Under the pieces are notes generated by a model, which was given only the letters and a program-made list of their open reading frames with translations, made no database searches and had not been told where the DNA came from. The translations under genes and the position numbers were made by a program. Source: Neorhizobium alkalisoli (GTDB lineage Bacteria > Pseudomonadota > Alphaproteobacteria > Rhizobiales > Rhizobiaceae). Taken from it: a stretch of 64,000 nt of DNA. This document shows, piece by piece, positions 33,822-42,231 of this stretch. The stretch spans positions 62,001 to 126,000 of the forward strand of contig NZ_VIWP01000012.1 of the NCBI RefSeq assembly GCF_007829835.1, in the 5' to 3' direction. Numbering within the stretch: the stretch's first letter is position 1; each line of letters opens with the position of its first letter.

Positions 33822-34675
33822 TTGCCGAAAGAGATATCGCCACCTCCGTTGCGCCGGGCGCAAAACCTGCCCCATCCGGCCCGCCGCCGCTGACCGTTGA
33901 GAACGTCACGAAACGGTTCGGCGAGGGCCCGACTGCCCTGACCGCCGTCGACTCCGTGTCGTTCACGCTGGATGCCGGCGAATTCGTGTCGGTGATCGGC
34001 CCGTCTGGCTGCGGAAAATCCACGCTGTTCCACGTCATTGGCGGCCTGTCCGATGTGACGCAGGGCATCGTGCGGGTGGAAAACGAAACGATCAACGGCC
34101 CGCATCCGGCGGTCGGCATCGTGTTTCAGGAGGAATCGACCTTTCCCTGGCGCAATGTCATCGACAATGTCGCGTTCCCGCTCGAATTGCGCGGCGTCTC
34201 GCGCAGCGAGCGGCACGCCGCAGCCTCGCATTATATCGACATGGTCGGCCTGCACGGTTTCGAAAAACGGCTGCCGTCCGAGCTTTCGGGCGGCATGCGG
34301 CAACGCGTGTCGATCGCCCGCACGCTGGCGGCCAAGCCGCGTATCCTGCTAATGGACGAGCCCTTCGCGGCGCTCGACGAACAGACCCGTCTTCTGCTCG
34401 GCGACAAGGTGCTGCAGATCCAGCAGCAGCTGAAACAGACAACACTGCTGATCACCCATTCGATCACCGAGGCCGTGCAGCTTTCAGACCGCATCCTGAT
34501 CATGAGCTACCGCCCAGGCAGGATAAAGCGGATTGTCAATGTCGATCTGCCGAGGCCGCGCACCTCGGATGTCGTCAGCAGCCCGGAATTCGGGGCGATC
34601 GTTGCCGACATCTGGGCGGACTTACGCGAAGAGGCGAGCCGCGGCCTGCAGGAATCCGAACGGGGACAGGGATGA
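33818..34675 (+). CDS. ABC transporter ATP-binding protein (SsuB/TauB-type)
   Basis: 285 aa. Walker A GPSGCGKST, Q-loop FQEESTFPWR, signature LSGGMRQRV, Walker B ILLMDEPFAALDEQ, switch His ITHSITEA. The FQE..L/FPW pattern is the nitrate/sulfonate/taurine class. Start overlaps the ThDP enzyme stop. Works with the two downstream permeases. Confidence 0.95.
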   Translation: MIAERDIATSVAPGAKPAPSGPPPLTVENVTKRFGEGPTALTAVDSVSFTLDAGEFVSVIGPSGCGKSTLFHVIGGLSDVTQGIVRVENETINGPHPAVGIVFQEESTFPWRNVIDNVAFPLELRGVSRSERHAAASHYIDMVGLHGFEKRLPSELSGGMRQRVSIARTLAAKPRILLMDEPFAALDEQTRLLLGDKVLQIQQQLKQTTLLITHSITEAVQLSDRILIMSYRPGRIKRIVNVDLPRPRTSDVVSSPEFGAIVADIWADLREEASRGLQESERGQG

Positions 34676-35433
34676 AACGAGTTCCGATCATCAGCCCAGC
34701 CTTCCTGCTCAGCATCGGCACGATCGCTGGCCTGCTTGTGATCATGCAGGCGCTGATCATGACGGAGATCGTCAGCCCTTATGTCGTGCCGCTGCCGTCC
34801 GATATAGCCGCAAGCTTCTGGCGGGTCATCGTCGAGGAAGGAGTTCCCGGCCGCTTCGCCGTGACCGTCGGCGAAACCTTCGCGGCAAGCCTGCTGATCC
34901 TGATCGTCGGCATTCCGGTCGGATTGCTTCTCTACCGTTTCGGCAAGCTTCGGCTCGCCTTCGAGCCCTGGCTCGCGGCCATGGCCGCAGCACCGCTGGT
35001 GCTGGCCTATCCGCTGTTCCTCGTTCTGTTCGGTCGCAGTTCGCTCACGATCATCATCATCGGTTTTACCGCCGGCGTCGCGCCGGTGGCGCTGAAGACG
35101 ATCGAGGGGTTTACCTCGACGCGGCGTGTGCTGATCGACGTCGGCCGCAGTTTCCGGCTGACACCGGCCCAGGAATTCCGCCAGATCCTGCTGCCGGCAG
35201 CACTACCGCAGATCTTCGTCGGTCTGAGGCTCGGCCTGATCTTCTGCCTCATCAATATCGTCGGGGTCGAGTTTCTCATCAATCTCGGTGGCCTCGGCCA
35301 ACTGATTAACGACCTTGCCGAACGTTACGATCTGCCCGGCACCTATGCGGCGATCTGTTTCGTGGTCTGTGTCAGCATTCTTTTCTTCGCCGTTCTCGAC
35401 AGGGGTGAAAAATGGCTGCAACGACGCGGGTAA
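34672..35433 (+). CDS. ABC transporter permease (SsuC/TauC-type), first
   Basis: 253 aa, about six membrane segments. The cytoplasmic EAA-type loop is DVGRSFRLTPAQEFRQILLPAALPQ. Overlaps the ATPase gene by 4 bases and the next permease by 22. Two different permeases with one ATPase imply a heterodimeric channel. Confidence 0.92.
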   Translation: MKRVPIISPAFLLSIGTIAGLLVIMQALIMTEIVSPYVVPLPSDIAASFWRVIVEEGVPGRFAVTVGETFAASLLILIVGIPVGLLLYRFGKLRLAFEPWLAAMAAAPLVLAYPLFLVLFGRSSLTIIIIGFTAGVAPVALKTIEGFTSTRRVLIDVGRSFRLTPAQEFRQILLPAALPQIFVGLRLGLIFCLINIVGVEFLINLGGLGQLINDLAERYDLPGTYAAICFVVCVSILFFAVLDRGEKWLQRRG

Positions 35434-36212
35434 CCGCCGCTCCCGCCCGGCTTAATCTCAGCGTTTCGGCCATTCGTGTCATCGGCGCGGTCGTCATTCT
35501 GGGCATATGGCAGCTCCTTGCCCTGTCCGGCCTGTTTTTCCGCGATGTCGTTCCGCCGCTGCAGAATATCGCGGGTGGCCTGATCAAGCTGCTCGGCAGC
35601 GGCGCCTTTTACGCCAATCTGGCTGTGACCGGTTTCGAGCTCATCCTGGCGCTGGCGATCGGCGGCATTGCCGGCCTCGTCGTCGGGCTTCTCCTCGGCA
35701 GCAGGGCGCTGCTGTCCGATGCCTATGAAAGCTGGCTGAGTTATCTCGGTCCGACGCCGAAGATCATTCTCTTTCCGGTGATGATCATGCTGTTCGGGGT
35801 CGATTCCGGCTCGAAGATCGCGATGGGGGCCATCTCCTGTTTCTTCCCGATCGCTATCAGCGTTGCGGCCGGCATGCGCGGCGTCGATCCGACGCTTCGG
35901 CGTGTCGGGCGGTCGCTGCAGGCCAATAGCTGGCAGATGTTCTTCAAGATCGAGCTGCCGGCCATGGCAGCACCTCTGGTCAACGGTGTGCGGCTCGGTT
36001 TCGGGGTTGCCGTCATCGGCACGCTCCTGGCCGAGACGAAGCTCTCCAACCAGGGCATCGGGTTCATGATCATCAACGCCTATACGCGTTTCGACATGCC
36101 GCAAATGTATGCCCTGTTGATCGTCACGATCACTTTTGCCGCTGTCGTCAATGCTTTCGCGGAGCGTATCGCAAAACGCTTCGGCGGAGCTGGTTCTGGG
36201 AGGAAACCATGA
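35412..36212 (+). CDS. ABC transporter permease (SsuC/TauC-type), second
   Basis: 266 aa, about six membrane segments; EAA-type loop RRVGRSLQANSWQMFFKIELPAMAAP. The 22-base overlap with the preceding permease is unusually long for this operon. The stop overlaps the first binding-protein gene. Confidence 0.92.
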   Translation: MAATTRVTAAPARLNLSVSAIRVIGAVVILGIWQLLALSGLFFRDVVPPLQNIAGGLIKLLGSGAFYANLAVTGFELILALAIGGIAGLVVGLLLGSRALLSDAYESWLSYLGPTPKIILFPVMIMLFGVDSGSKIAMGAISCFFPIAISVAAGMRGVDPTLRRVGRSLQANSWQMFFKIELPAMAAPLVNGVRLGFGVAVIGTLLAETKLSNQGIGFMIINAYTRFDMPQMYALLIVTITFAAVVNAFAERIAKRFGGAGSGRKP

Positions 36213-37177
36213 TGATGAAACTGAAACATGTAGTGCTGACAGCACTTGCGCTGGCATTGACCGGATCGGTCTTTGGGGGCGCGGTGCAGGCAGAAGAATT
36301 GAAACTGGCCGTCGGCCAGCGCGGCGCTTGGGATACGTCTATTTCCGAAATGGCGAGCCGTTCTGGTATCTTCAAGAAACACGGTCTCGACGTGCAGATC
36401 CTTTATACGCAGGGCGGTGCGGAAACGCAGCAGGCCGTCATGTCGCGCAGCGTCGATATCGGCGTTGCGGTGGGCACGCTGGGTGCGCTCGGTGTTGCCG
36501 CCAAGGGGGCGCCGCTGCGGATCATCGGCGGTGAGGCGACCGGTTTCGGCGAGCTCTACTGGTATGTGCCGATGGCGTCACCGATCAAATCGGTTGCCGA
36601 CATGGCCGGACATACGGTCGGGTATTCGACCGCGGGTTCGTCTAGCCATACGCCGCTTCTGCTGATGGCGAAGGAAAACAAGATCGAGCTCAAGCCAACT
36701 GCGACGGGTGGCCTTGCGCCGACGCTGACCCAGACCATGTCCAGCCAGGTCGATGTCGGCTGGGCCGTCGCGCCCTTCGGTCTCGACCAGCTCGACAAGA
36801 CGATCCGGATCGTTGGCCGCGGCGCCGATGTCGTTTCCGCCAAGCAGCAGACGACGCGTGTGCTGATCACCCATGCGGCGACGCTCGGCGAAAAGAAGGC
36901 GACGATCGACAAGTTCCTCGATGCCTATAGGGAAACGATCGACTGGATGTATTCGAGCCCTGACGCGATCAAGACGTTTGCGGCTTTCGCCGGCATCAGC
37001 GAGGCGGCGACGAAACGCACGCGCGACGAGTTCTTCACCAAGGCGGCGCTCGATCCGGGTACCGTCAGCGGCCTGCCTCAGCTGATGGCGGACGGGGTGC
37101 AGTTCAAGTTCCTGTCTGCCCCGCTGTCGGAGGAACAGCTTGGCCAGATCATTCAAATCGGGAGGAAAGCACAATGA
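36209..37177 (+). CDS. ABC transporter binding protein (NMT1/TauA-like), first of tandem pair
   Basis: 322 aa with Sec signal ending AVQAEE. LKLAVGQRGAWDTSISEMA, GIFKKHGLDVQILYTQGG and VDIGVAVGTLG define an NMT1/ABC-type nitrate-sulfonate binding fold. Its sequence is collinear with that of the next gene (QRG-W, GIFKKHG, GG-x-TQQAV, AAKGAPL, LYWY), so they arose by tandem duplication. Confidence 0.92.
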   Translation: MMMKLKHVVLTALALALTGSVFGGAVQAEELKLAVGQRGAWDTSISEMASRSGIFKKHGLDVQILYTQGGAETQQAVMSRSVDIGVAVGTLGALGVAAKGAPLRIIGGEATGFGELYWYVPMASPIKSVADMAGHTVGYSTAGSSSHTPLLLMAKENKIELKPTATGGLAPTLTQTMSSQVDVGWAVAPFGLDQLDKTIRIVGRGADVVSAKQQTTRVLITHAATLGEKKATIDKFLDAYRETIDWMYSSPDAIKTFAAFAGISEAATKRTRDEFFTKAALDPGTVSGLPQLMADGVQFKFLSAPLSEEQLGQIIQIGRKAQ

Positions 37178-38151
37178 AACGTCGTGATGCCCTGCGCCTG
37201 ATCGGCGCCACGGTGCCCGCCCTCGCCTTGAGGCCGGGATCCCTGTTTGCCGCCGAGGATACGTTCAAGCTCGCCATCGGCCAGCGCGGCAACTGGGAAA
37301 ATTCCGTCTGCGAACTCGGCCAGAATGCCGGCATCTTCAAGAAGCACGGCGTGACGCTGGAACTGCTCTACACCGAAGGCGGCGGGCAGACCCAACAGGC
37401 GGTCATTGCCGGCAGCGCCGATATCGGAATCGGCGTCGGCACCTATGGCGTCATGGGCGCCGCCGCCAAGGGCGCGCCGCTGAAGATCATCGGCTCGTCG
37501 ATGACCGGCGCGCACGATCTCTACTGGTATGCCAAGACCGATGGCGGCATCGCCACGATCAAGGAGGCGGCCGGAAAGACCGTCGCATATTCCACCAACG
37601 GTTCCTCGACCAATCTCGTCGTGCTCGGCTTGCAGAAGACACTCGGGATAAAGTTCAATCCGACGGCGACGGGCAGCCCTTCATCAACCTTCACTCAAGT
37701 CATGTCCGGCCAGATCGATGTCGGCTGGGCCTCGCCACCCTTCGGCGTTAAGGATGTCGATGGCGGACGCATCAAGATCGTCGCACGTGGCAGCGATGTG
37801 CCGGAATTCGCCGACCAGTCTGTGCGGGTGATGATCGCCAATGCCCGTTCCTTCGAGGGCAAAGCGGATGCCTATGGCCGTTTCATGAAGGGCTATCGTG
37901 AAGCGCTGGACTGGCTTTATGCCGATCCCGCCGCTCTCGACGCCTATGCTGCCTGGGCAGGCGCCGATGCGGCGCTCGCCAAGAAAGTGCGCGACGAATT
38001 TTATCCGAAACAGAACCTGCAGCCCGACAAGGTCAATGGCCTCGACAAGCTGATGGTTGACGCAGTGACCTATAAATATCTTCCGGCGCCGCTGGATGCC
38101 GGCCAGCTGACGAAACTGGTCGTCGCCGGCACCGGCCCGCTCGCACCCTAA
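37174..38151 (+). CDS. ABC transporter binding protein (NMT1/TauA-like), second of tandem pair
   Basis: 325 aa. Starts MKRRDALRLIG and a hydrophobic run ending LFAAED, a likely twin-arginine signal, unlike the Sec-type signal of its paralogue. FKLAIGQRGNWENSVCELG, GIFKKHGVTLELLYTEGG and DIGIGVGTYG align with the preceding gene. Different export routes and diverged ligand loops suggest the two proteins bind related but distinct ligands. Followed by a strong hairpin. Confidence 0.92.
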   Translation: MKRRDALRLIGATVPALALRPGSLFAAEDTFKLAIGQRGNWENSVCELGQNAGIFKKHGVTLELLYTEGGGQTQQAVIAGSADIGIGVGTYGVMGAAAKGAPLKIIGSSMTGAHDLYWYAKTDGGIATIKEAAGKTVAYSTNGSSTNLVVLGLQKTLGIKFNPTATGSPSSTFTQVMSGQIDVGWASPPFGVKDVDGGRIKIVARGSDVPEFADQSVRVMIANARSFEGKADAYGRFMKGYREALDWLYADPAALDAYAAWAGADAALAKKVRDEFYPKQNLQPDKVNGLDKLMVDAVTYKYLPAPLDAGQLTKLVVAGTGPLAP

Positions 38152-38165
38152 CACGAACGGTCGTG

Positions 38166-38199
38166 GGTTTGATCGGTGGTTTCTGCCGCCGATCAAACC
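38166..38199 (+). terminator. Hairpin after tandem binding-protein genes
   Basis: GGTTTGATCGG (38166-38176) and CCGATCAAACC (38189-38199), perfect 11-bp stem, 14 bases past the stop. The inner bases can extend it. No U-tract. It probably ends or attenuates the transporter transcript before the monooxygenase gene. Confidence 0.65.
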
Positions 38200-38291
38200 A
38201 CGGTCTCCACAGACAAAACCGGCAATGCTTTTCGTCGCGGCTGAGAGCTTCGGCGGCAAGACCTTGCTGTCATTTTTCCCATTGAAGGCAG

Positions 38292-40226
38292 ATGGCGATG
38301 CAATTTCATTTGAATGGTTTTCGGACAGGCGACCCGACGATTTCGGAGCCATCTCAGGAACGGTTGGCCGGCTGCGGCGGGTCCGTGCCGGACGAGGTGG
38401 ATGTGCTGATCGTCGGCTGCGGCCCGGCCGGCCTGACGCTTGCCGCACAGCTTGCCGCCTTTCCCTCGATCAGGTCGGTTATCGTCGACCAGAAATTGGG
38501 TCCGCTGCAGCTCGGTCAGGCGGATGGCGTCGCCTGCCGGACGATGGAAATGTTCGAAGCTTTTGGGTTCGCCGAAAAGGTCCTGAAGGAATCCTACTGG
38601 GTCAATGAAACCGCTTTCTGGAAGCCGGACGAGGTAAACAGGAACAATATCGTTCGCCAGGGTCGTGTCCAGGATGTCGAGGACGGGCTGTCGGAGATGC
38701 CGCATGTCATCCTCAACCAGGCGCGGGTCCATGATTTCTATCTCGATGTCATGCGCCGTTCGCCGAGCCGGCTCGAGCCGCATTACGGACGCCTGCTCAC
38801 CGAACTCGTGATCGATGCGGATCCTTCGAACGCCTATCCCGTCACGGCGCGTTTCGAACGGGCAGACGAGGGGCACAAGGGCGAGATCGAGATGGTCCGT
38901 GCACGATACGTGGTCGGCTGTGATGGCGCCCGCAGCACCGTGCGCCGCTCGCTCGGGCGCGAGCTGAAGGGCGATTCCGCCAATCAGGCCTGGGGCGTCA
39001 TGGACGTGCTTGCCGTCACCGACTTTCCCGATATCCGCCTCAAGGGTGTCATCCAGTCGGCCGACGAAGGCAGTATCGTGCTGATCCCGCGCGAGGGCGG
39101 ATATCTGGTGCGCATCTATGTAGAGATGGACAAGCTTGCCGCAAACGAGCGCGTCGCCAGCAAGAATATCACCGTCGATCACCTGATCGCATCAGCGCAG
39201 CGCATCCTTCGCCCCTACACGCTGGACGTCAAGGAAGTCGCTTGGTGGTCGGTCTATGAGATCGGCCAGCGCCTTTGCGACAAGTTTGACGATGTGCCGG
39301 AAGACGAGGTCGCGACACGCCTGCCACATGTCTTCATTGCCGGTGATGCCTGCCATACCCACAGCCCCAAAGCCGGACAGGGCATGAACGTTTCTATGCA
39401 GGACGCATTCAATCTCGGCTGGAAACTGGCGGCCGTGCTCGAGGGCCGCGCGTCGCCGGATCTGCTGCACAGCTATTCCAGCGAGCGCCAGTCGATCGCC
39501 CGCGAGTTGATCGATTTCGACCGGCAATGGTCTAAGATGCTGAGCACCCCGCTCAAATCCTCTTTCAATCCGGATGGCGTCGAACCCCAGGAGGTTCAGG
39601 AGTATTTCATTCGGTCGGGGCGCTATACGGCCGGTACGGCGACACGTTACGCTCCTTCGACCCTGACGGGCGATACGACACATCAGGATCTCGCCACAGG
39701 GTTTTTGATTGGAACGCGATTCCACTCCGCACCGGTCATCCGTCTCGGCGATGCCAAGCCGGTCCAGCTCGGCCACGCGGCGAAAGCGGATGGTCGCTGG
39801 CGGATCTACGCCTTTGCCGGCGAAGGAGACCGCGGACAAGTTGGCGGTGAGCTCGCGACACTGAGCGAATTCCTGCAAGCCTCGCCGGCCTCTCCCGTCG
39901 GAAAATACACGCCGGCACAAAGCGACATCGATTCCGTCATAGACCTGCGTGCCGTATTCCAGCAGCCGTATCGCGATCTGGCAATTGAGACCATGCCGGC
40001 GTTGCTGCTACCTGCAAAAGGGAGGCTTGGATTGCGAGATTACGAGAAGATATTCTGCCCTGACTTCACAAACGGCAATGATATCTTCGATCTGCGCGGG
40101 ATTGATAGGAAGTGCGGCTGCATGGTGATCGTTCGCCCTGACCAATATGTCGCTCACATTTTGCCTCTTGATGCCTACTCTGCCCTTGCGGACTTCTTCG
40201 GCGGATTTTTTAAACTGCCTCATTAG
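38292..40226 (+). CDS. FAD-dependent aromatic monooxygenase (phenol 2-monooxygenase / 3-hydroxybenzoate hydroxylase type)
   Basis: 644 aa. GxGxxG at 42-47 in VLIVGCGPAGLTLAAQL; the second FAD motif GDACHTHSPKAGQGMNVSMQDA; C-terminal 200 residues with a thioredoxin-like domain (VVRPDQYVA-type end) as in phenol hydroxylases of this length. Uses NAD(P)H and O2 to hydroxylate a phenolic ring. ATG 38292 (or 38298) follows AAGGCAG. It stands after the ABC operon and likely processes the same aromatic compound. Confidence 0.9.
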   Translation: MAMQFHLNGFRTGDPTISEPSQERLAGCGGSVPDEVDVLIVGCGPAGLTLAAQLAAFPSIRSVIVDQKLGPLQLGQADGVACRTMEMFEAFGFAEKVLKESYWVNETAFWKPDEVNRNNIVRQGRVQDVEDGLSEMPHVILNQARVHDFYLDVMRRSPSRLEPHYGRLLTELVIDADPSNAYPVTARFERADEGHKGEIEMVRARYVVGCDGARSTVRRSLGRELKGDSANQAWGVMDVLAVTDFPDIRLKGVIQSADEGSIVLIPREGGYLVRIYVEMDKLAANERVASKNITVDHLIASAQRILRPYTLDVKEVAWWSVYEIGQRLCDKFDDVPEDEVATRLPHVFIAGDACHTHSPKAGQGMNVSMQDAFNLGWKLAAVLEGRASPDLLHSYSSERQSIARELIDFDRQWSKMLSTPLKSSFNPDGVEPQEVQEYFIRSGRYTAGTATRYAPSTLTGDTTHQDLATGFLIGTRFHSAPVIRLGDAKPVQLGHAAKADGRWRIYAFAGEGDRGQVGGELATLSEFLQASPASPVGKYTPAQSDIDSVIDLRAVFQQPYRDLAIETMPALLLPAKGRLGLRDYEKIFCPDFTNGNDIFDLRGIDRKCGCMVIVRPDQYVAHILPLDAYSALADFFGGFFKLPH

Positions 40227-40300
40227 GGGATACTGACTTCGCCAACAGAAACCGGGAAGCAACGAGCGCATATTGGAGCCTTTGGCGGCTCTCTCGCTCT

Positions 40301-40390
40301 GAAATCAAGTATCTGATTTCGGCGGAATTGGTGAAGACAGAAGGTTTGCTAAGAATTCGGATCTCACCAAAACCAGAAGGCTATTTCTGG
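40301..40390. other. Short inverted repeats in convergent intergenic region
   Basis: Between the ends of the monooxygenase and dld (203 bases). GAAATCA (40301-40307) with TGATTTC (40314-40320), and CCAGAA (40373-40378) with TTCTGG (40385-40390). Either may act as a weak terminator. No gene recognised. Confidence 0.4.
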
Positions 40391-40429
40391 CAACAAAATG
40401 TCGAAGGCAATGACGCTTCAGACCTGAAA

Positions 40430-42154
40430 TCATAAGGCTTGGTGCGCGTCTCTATGCTCCTTGCAGCCACGAGAGCAGCCATAATACGAAAACTTCGACA
40501 TCTTCCCGATGCCGGGATTAAAGCTGTTGGTGGGGTCGAGCGAGGCGTAATGGCTCATTAGAGCAGGTTCCGCCGCGTAGACGTGGCCGACATTGTGTTC
40601 TGCCGGGTATTTTGCTCCGCGTGCATCCAGAATTTTCAACATGGCCTGCTTAAGTGCAGACGGATCGCAACCCTTTTTTACGGCATAGTCCTGGTGCAGT
40701 ACATGGCATAGAAAATGGCCGTAATAGATCTTCTTCCCGATCTGGGTGTCGAGTTCGGGTGGCAGCTGCTCGAACCAGTCGTCGTCGTTACGCTTCAGGG
40801 CGATATCGAGTGACAGGATCCCCTCCACCCTGTCAGGCCTGACAGCGCCGTAGCGGATGGCGGCGCCTGCGGCCGCGAAACGGTGCAGCATCGCCTTTTT
40901 GGTTTCCTTGTCGTCGCAGGCAAACCAGCCGTCGGATCCGACACAATCCAGCAATAGCGTCTCGGTCTGCGCAACCATAGAACCAGGCACCTTCAAAATC
41001 AGATGATGCTCGAAGCGATCGCGGAAATCCAAAAGCCGTCTGGGGAGCGCCTCGGGCAAGAGAGCCGATACCGCCTGCATGAACCGGTCTGTCAGGTTCC
41101 GCGGCAGAAACCTGATTTTCTCGAGCCGCGCATCAATTGCTCCCTTGAGTGCGAAAAAGGCTGGCAATCTGTCGGTGCCGAGCCAGTGGATCATCAACAG
41201 TACGTCCTTGCCGTAGCGATGCGTCAGGTCGAAACAGTCGCGGTGGAGATATTCGCCACTGATCGGTAATTCCGGCAATTCTGTCAGCAGACGTCTACGT
41301 AGGGAGGTCAGTACCGACGACTTGTTGGTGCCGATGTAATAGACCTTGGCGCCCGTCTCTGCCGGAAAGGTATCCAGCCTTACCGCAAACACGGCCACCT
41401 TGCCGGCAGAACCGGAGGCCTCGAACAGACCGACCGGATCGGAATTGTAACGGGCCGGCGTATCGGCATCGACGGCGCGCAGTCTTGCGGCATATCCACT
41501 GTTGGAAGCATGGCCGGCCCCGTGCCCGACGCTGGCGGGATCGATATCGCCCCGATCCAACCGCCCGAGTATCTCTTCCGGCGTCTCGCCGAGCTCGATG
41601 TCCAGATGATTGACGAGCGTCAGCTCGCCCTCCGCGGTCACTTGCGCATAAAGTGCAAGCTCGGTGTAGACAGGCCCGCGGCGGACCAGTGCCCCGCCGG
41701 AATTGTTGCAGACGCCGCCGACGATCGACGCGCCGATGCAGGAGGAGCCGATGACCGAATGCGATTCGCGCCCATAGGGCCGCAGCAGCTTTTCAAGCTC
41801 AAACAGCGTACCGCCCGGATGGCTGACGACCTGCCGCCCGTGGTCGAGAACATGCAGGCGGTTGAGCCGAAGTGTCGAAATGATGACGACATCGCGGTCG
41901 TAACTGCCGCTCGGTGTGGAGCCCTCGGTCAGGCCTGTATTGGCCGCCTGCAGGATGACGATGCAGTCCGCTGCAACGATCAGCTGGAGGACCTTCCACA
42001 TTTCGAGCAGGGTGCCGGGAAGGACGACCATGGCGGCCTCTCCCTCTCCCGAGCGAAAGCCTTTTCGGAAACGCTCCGTCTGGCGTGGCTTCGTCAGGCA
42101 GTAGCGTTCCCCGACAATGACCTCGATCGCCGGAACGAGGGGATGCTTGCTCAT
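40430..42154 (-). CDS. dld: Quinone-dependent D-lactate dehydrogenase
   Basis: 574 aa, close to the 571 aa of E. coli Dld. RFRKGFRSGEGEA, ANTGLTEGSTP, DRDVVIISTLRL, SVIGSSCIGASIVGG, CNNSGG, HRFAAAGAAIRYGAV, and YPAEHNVGH match that family throughout. It is a peripheral membrane flavoenzyme oxidising D-lactate to pyruvate, reducing quinone. ATG 42154 is used because the longer frame has no ribosome site. It lies 77 bases after the kinase gene on the same strand as the RuBisCO-like cluster, so D-lactate may be a product of that pathway. Confidence 0.93.
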   Translation of the reverse strand: MSKHPLVPAIEVIVGERYCLTKPRQTERFRKGFRSGEGEAAMVVLPGTLLEMWKVLQLIVAADCIVILQAANTGLTEGSTPSGSYDRDVVIISTLRLNRLHVLDHGRQVVSHPGGTLFELEKLLRPYGRESHSVIGSSCIGASIVGGVCNNSGGALVRRGPVYTELALYAQVTAEGELTLVNHLDIELGETPEEILGRLDRGDIDPASVGHGAGHASNSGYAARLRAVDADTPARYNSDPVGLFEASGSAGKVAVFAVRLDTFPAETGAKVYYIGTNKSSVLTSLRRRLLTELPELPISGEYLHRDCFDLTHRYGKDVLLMIHWLGTDRLPAFFALKGAIDARLEKIRFLPRNLTDRFMQAVSALLPEALPRRLLDFRDRFEHHLILKVPGSMVAQTETLLLDCVGSDGWFACDDKETKKAMLHRFAAAGAAIRYGAVRPDRVEGILSLDIALKRNDDDWFEQLPPELDTQIGKKIYYGHFLCHVLHQDYAVKKGCDPSALKQAMLKILDARGAKYPAEHNVGHVYAAEPALMSHYASLDPTNSFNPGIGKMSKFSYYGCSRGCKEHRDAHQAL

Positions 42155-42231
42155 CGTTCTTCTCACACTTTGCCGAGCTGTTCGCGCCAACGCTTTCAGT
42201 CGTGATCCTGCCACCTTAGCAGTCCCGCTAT

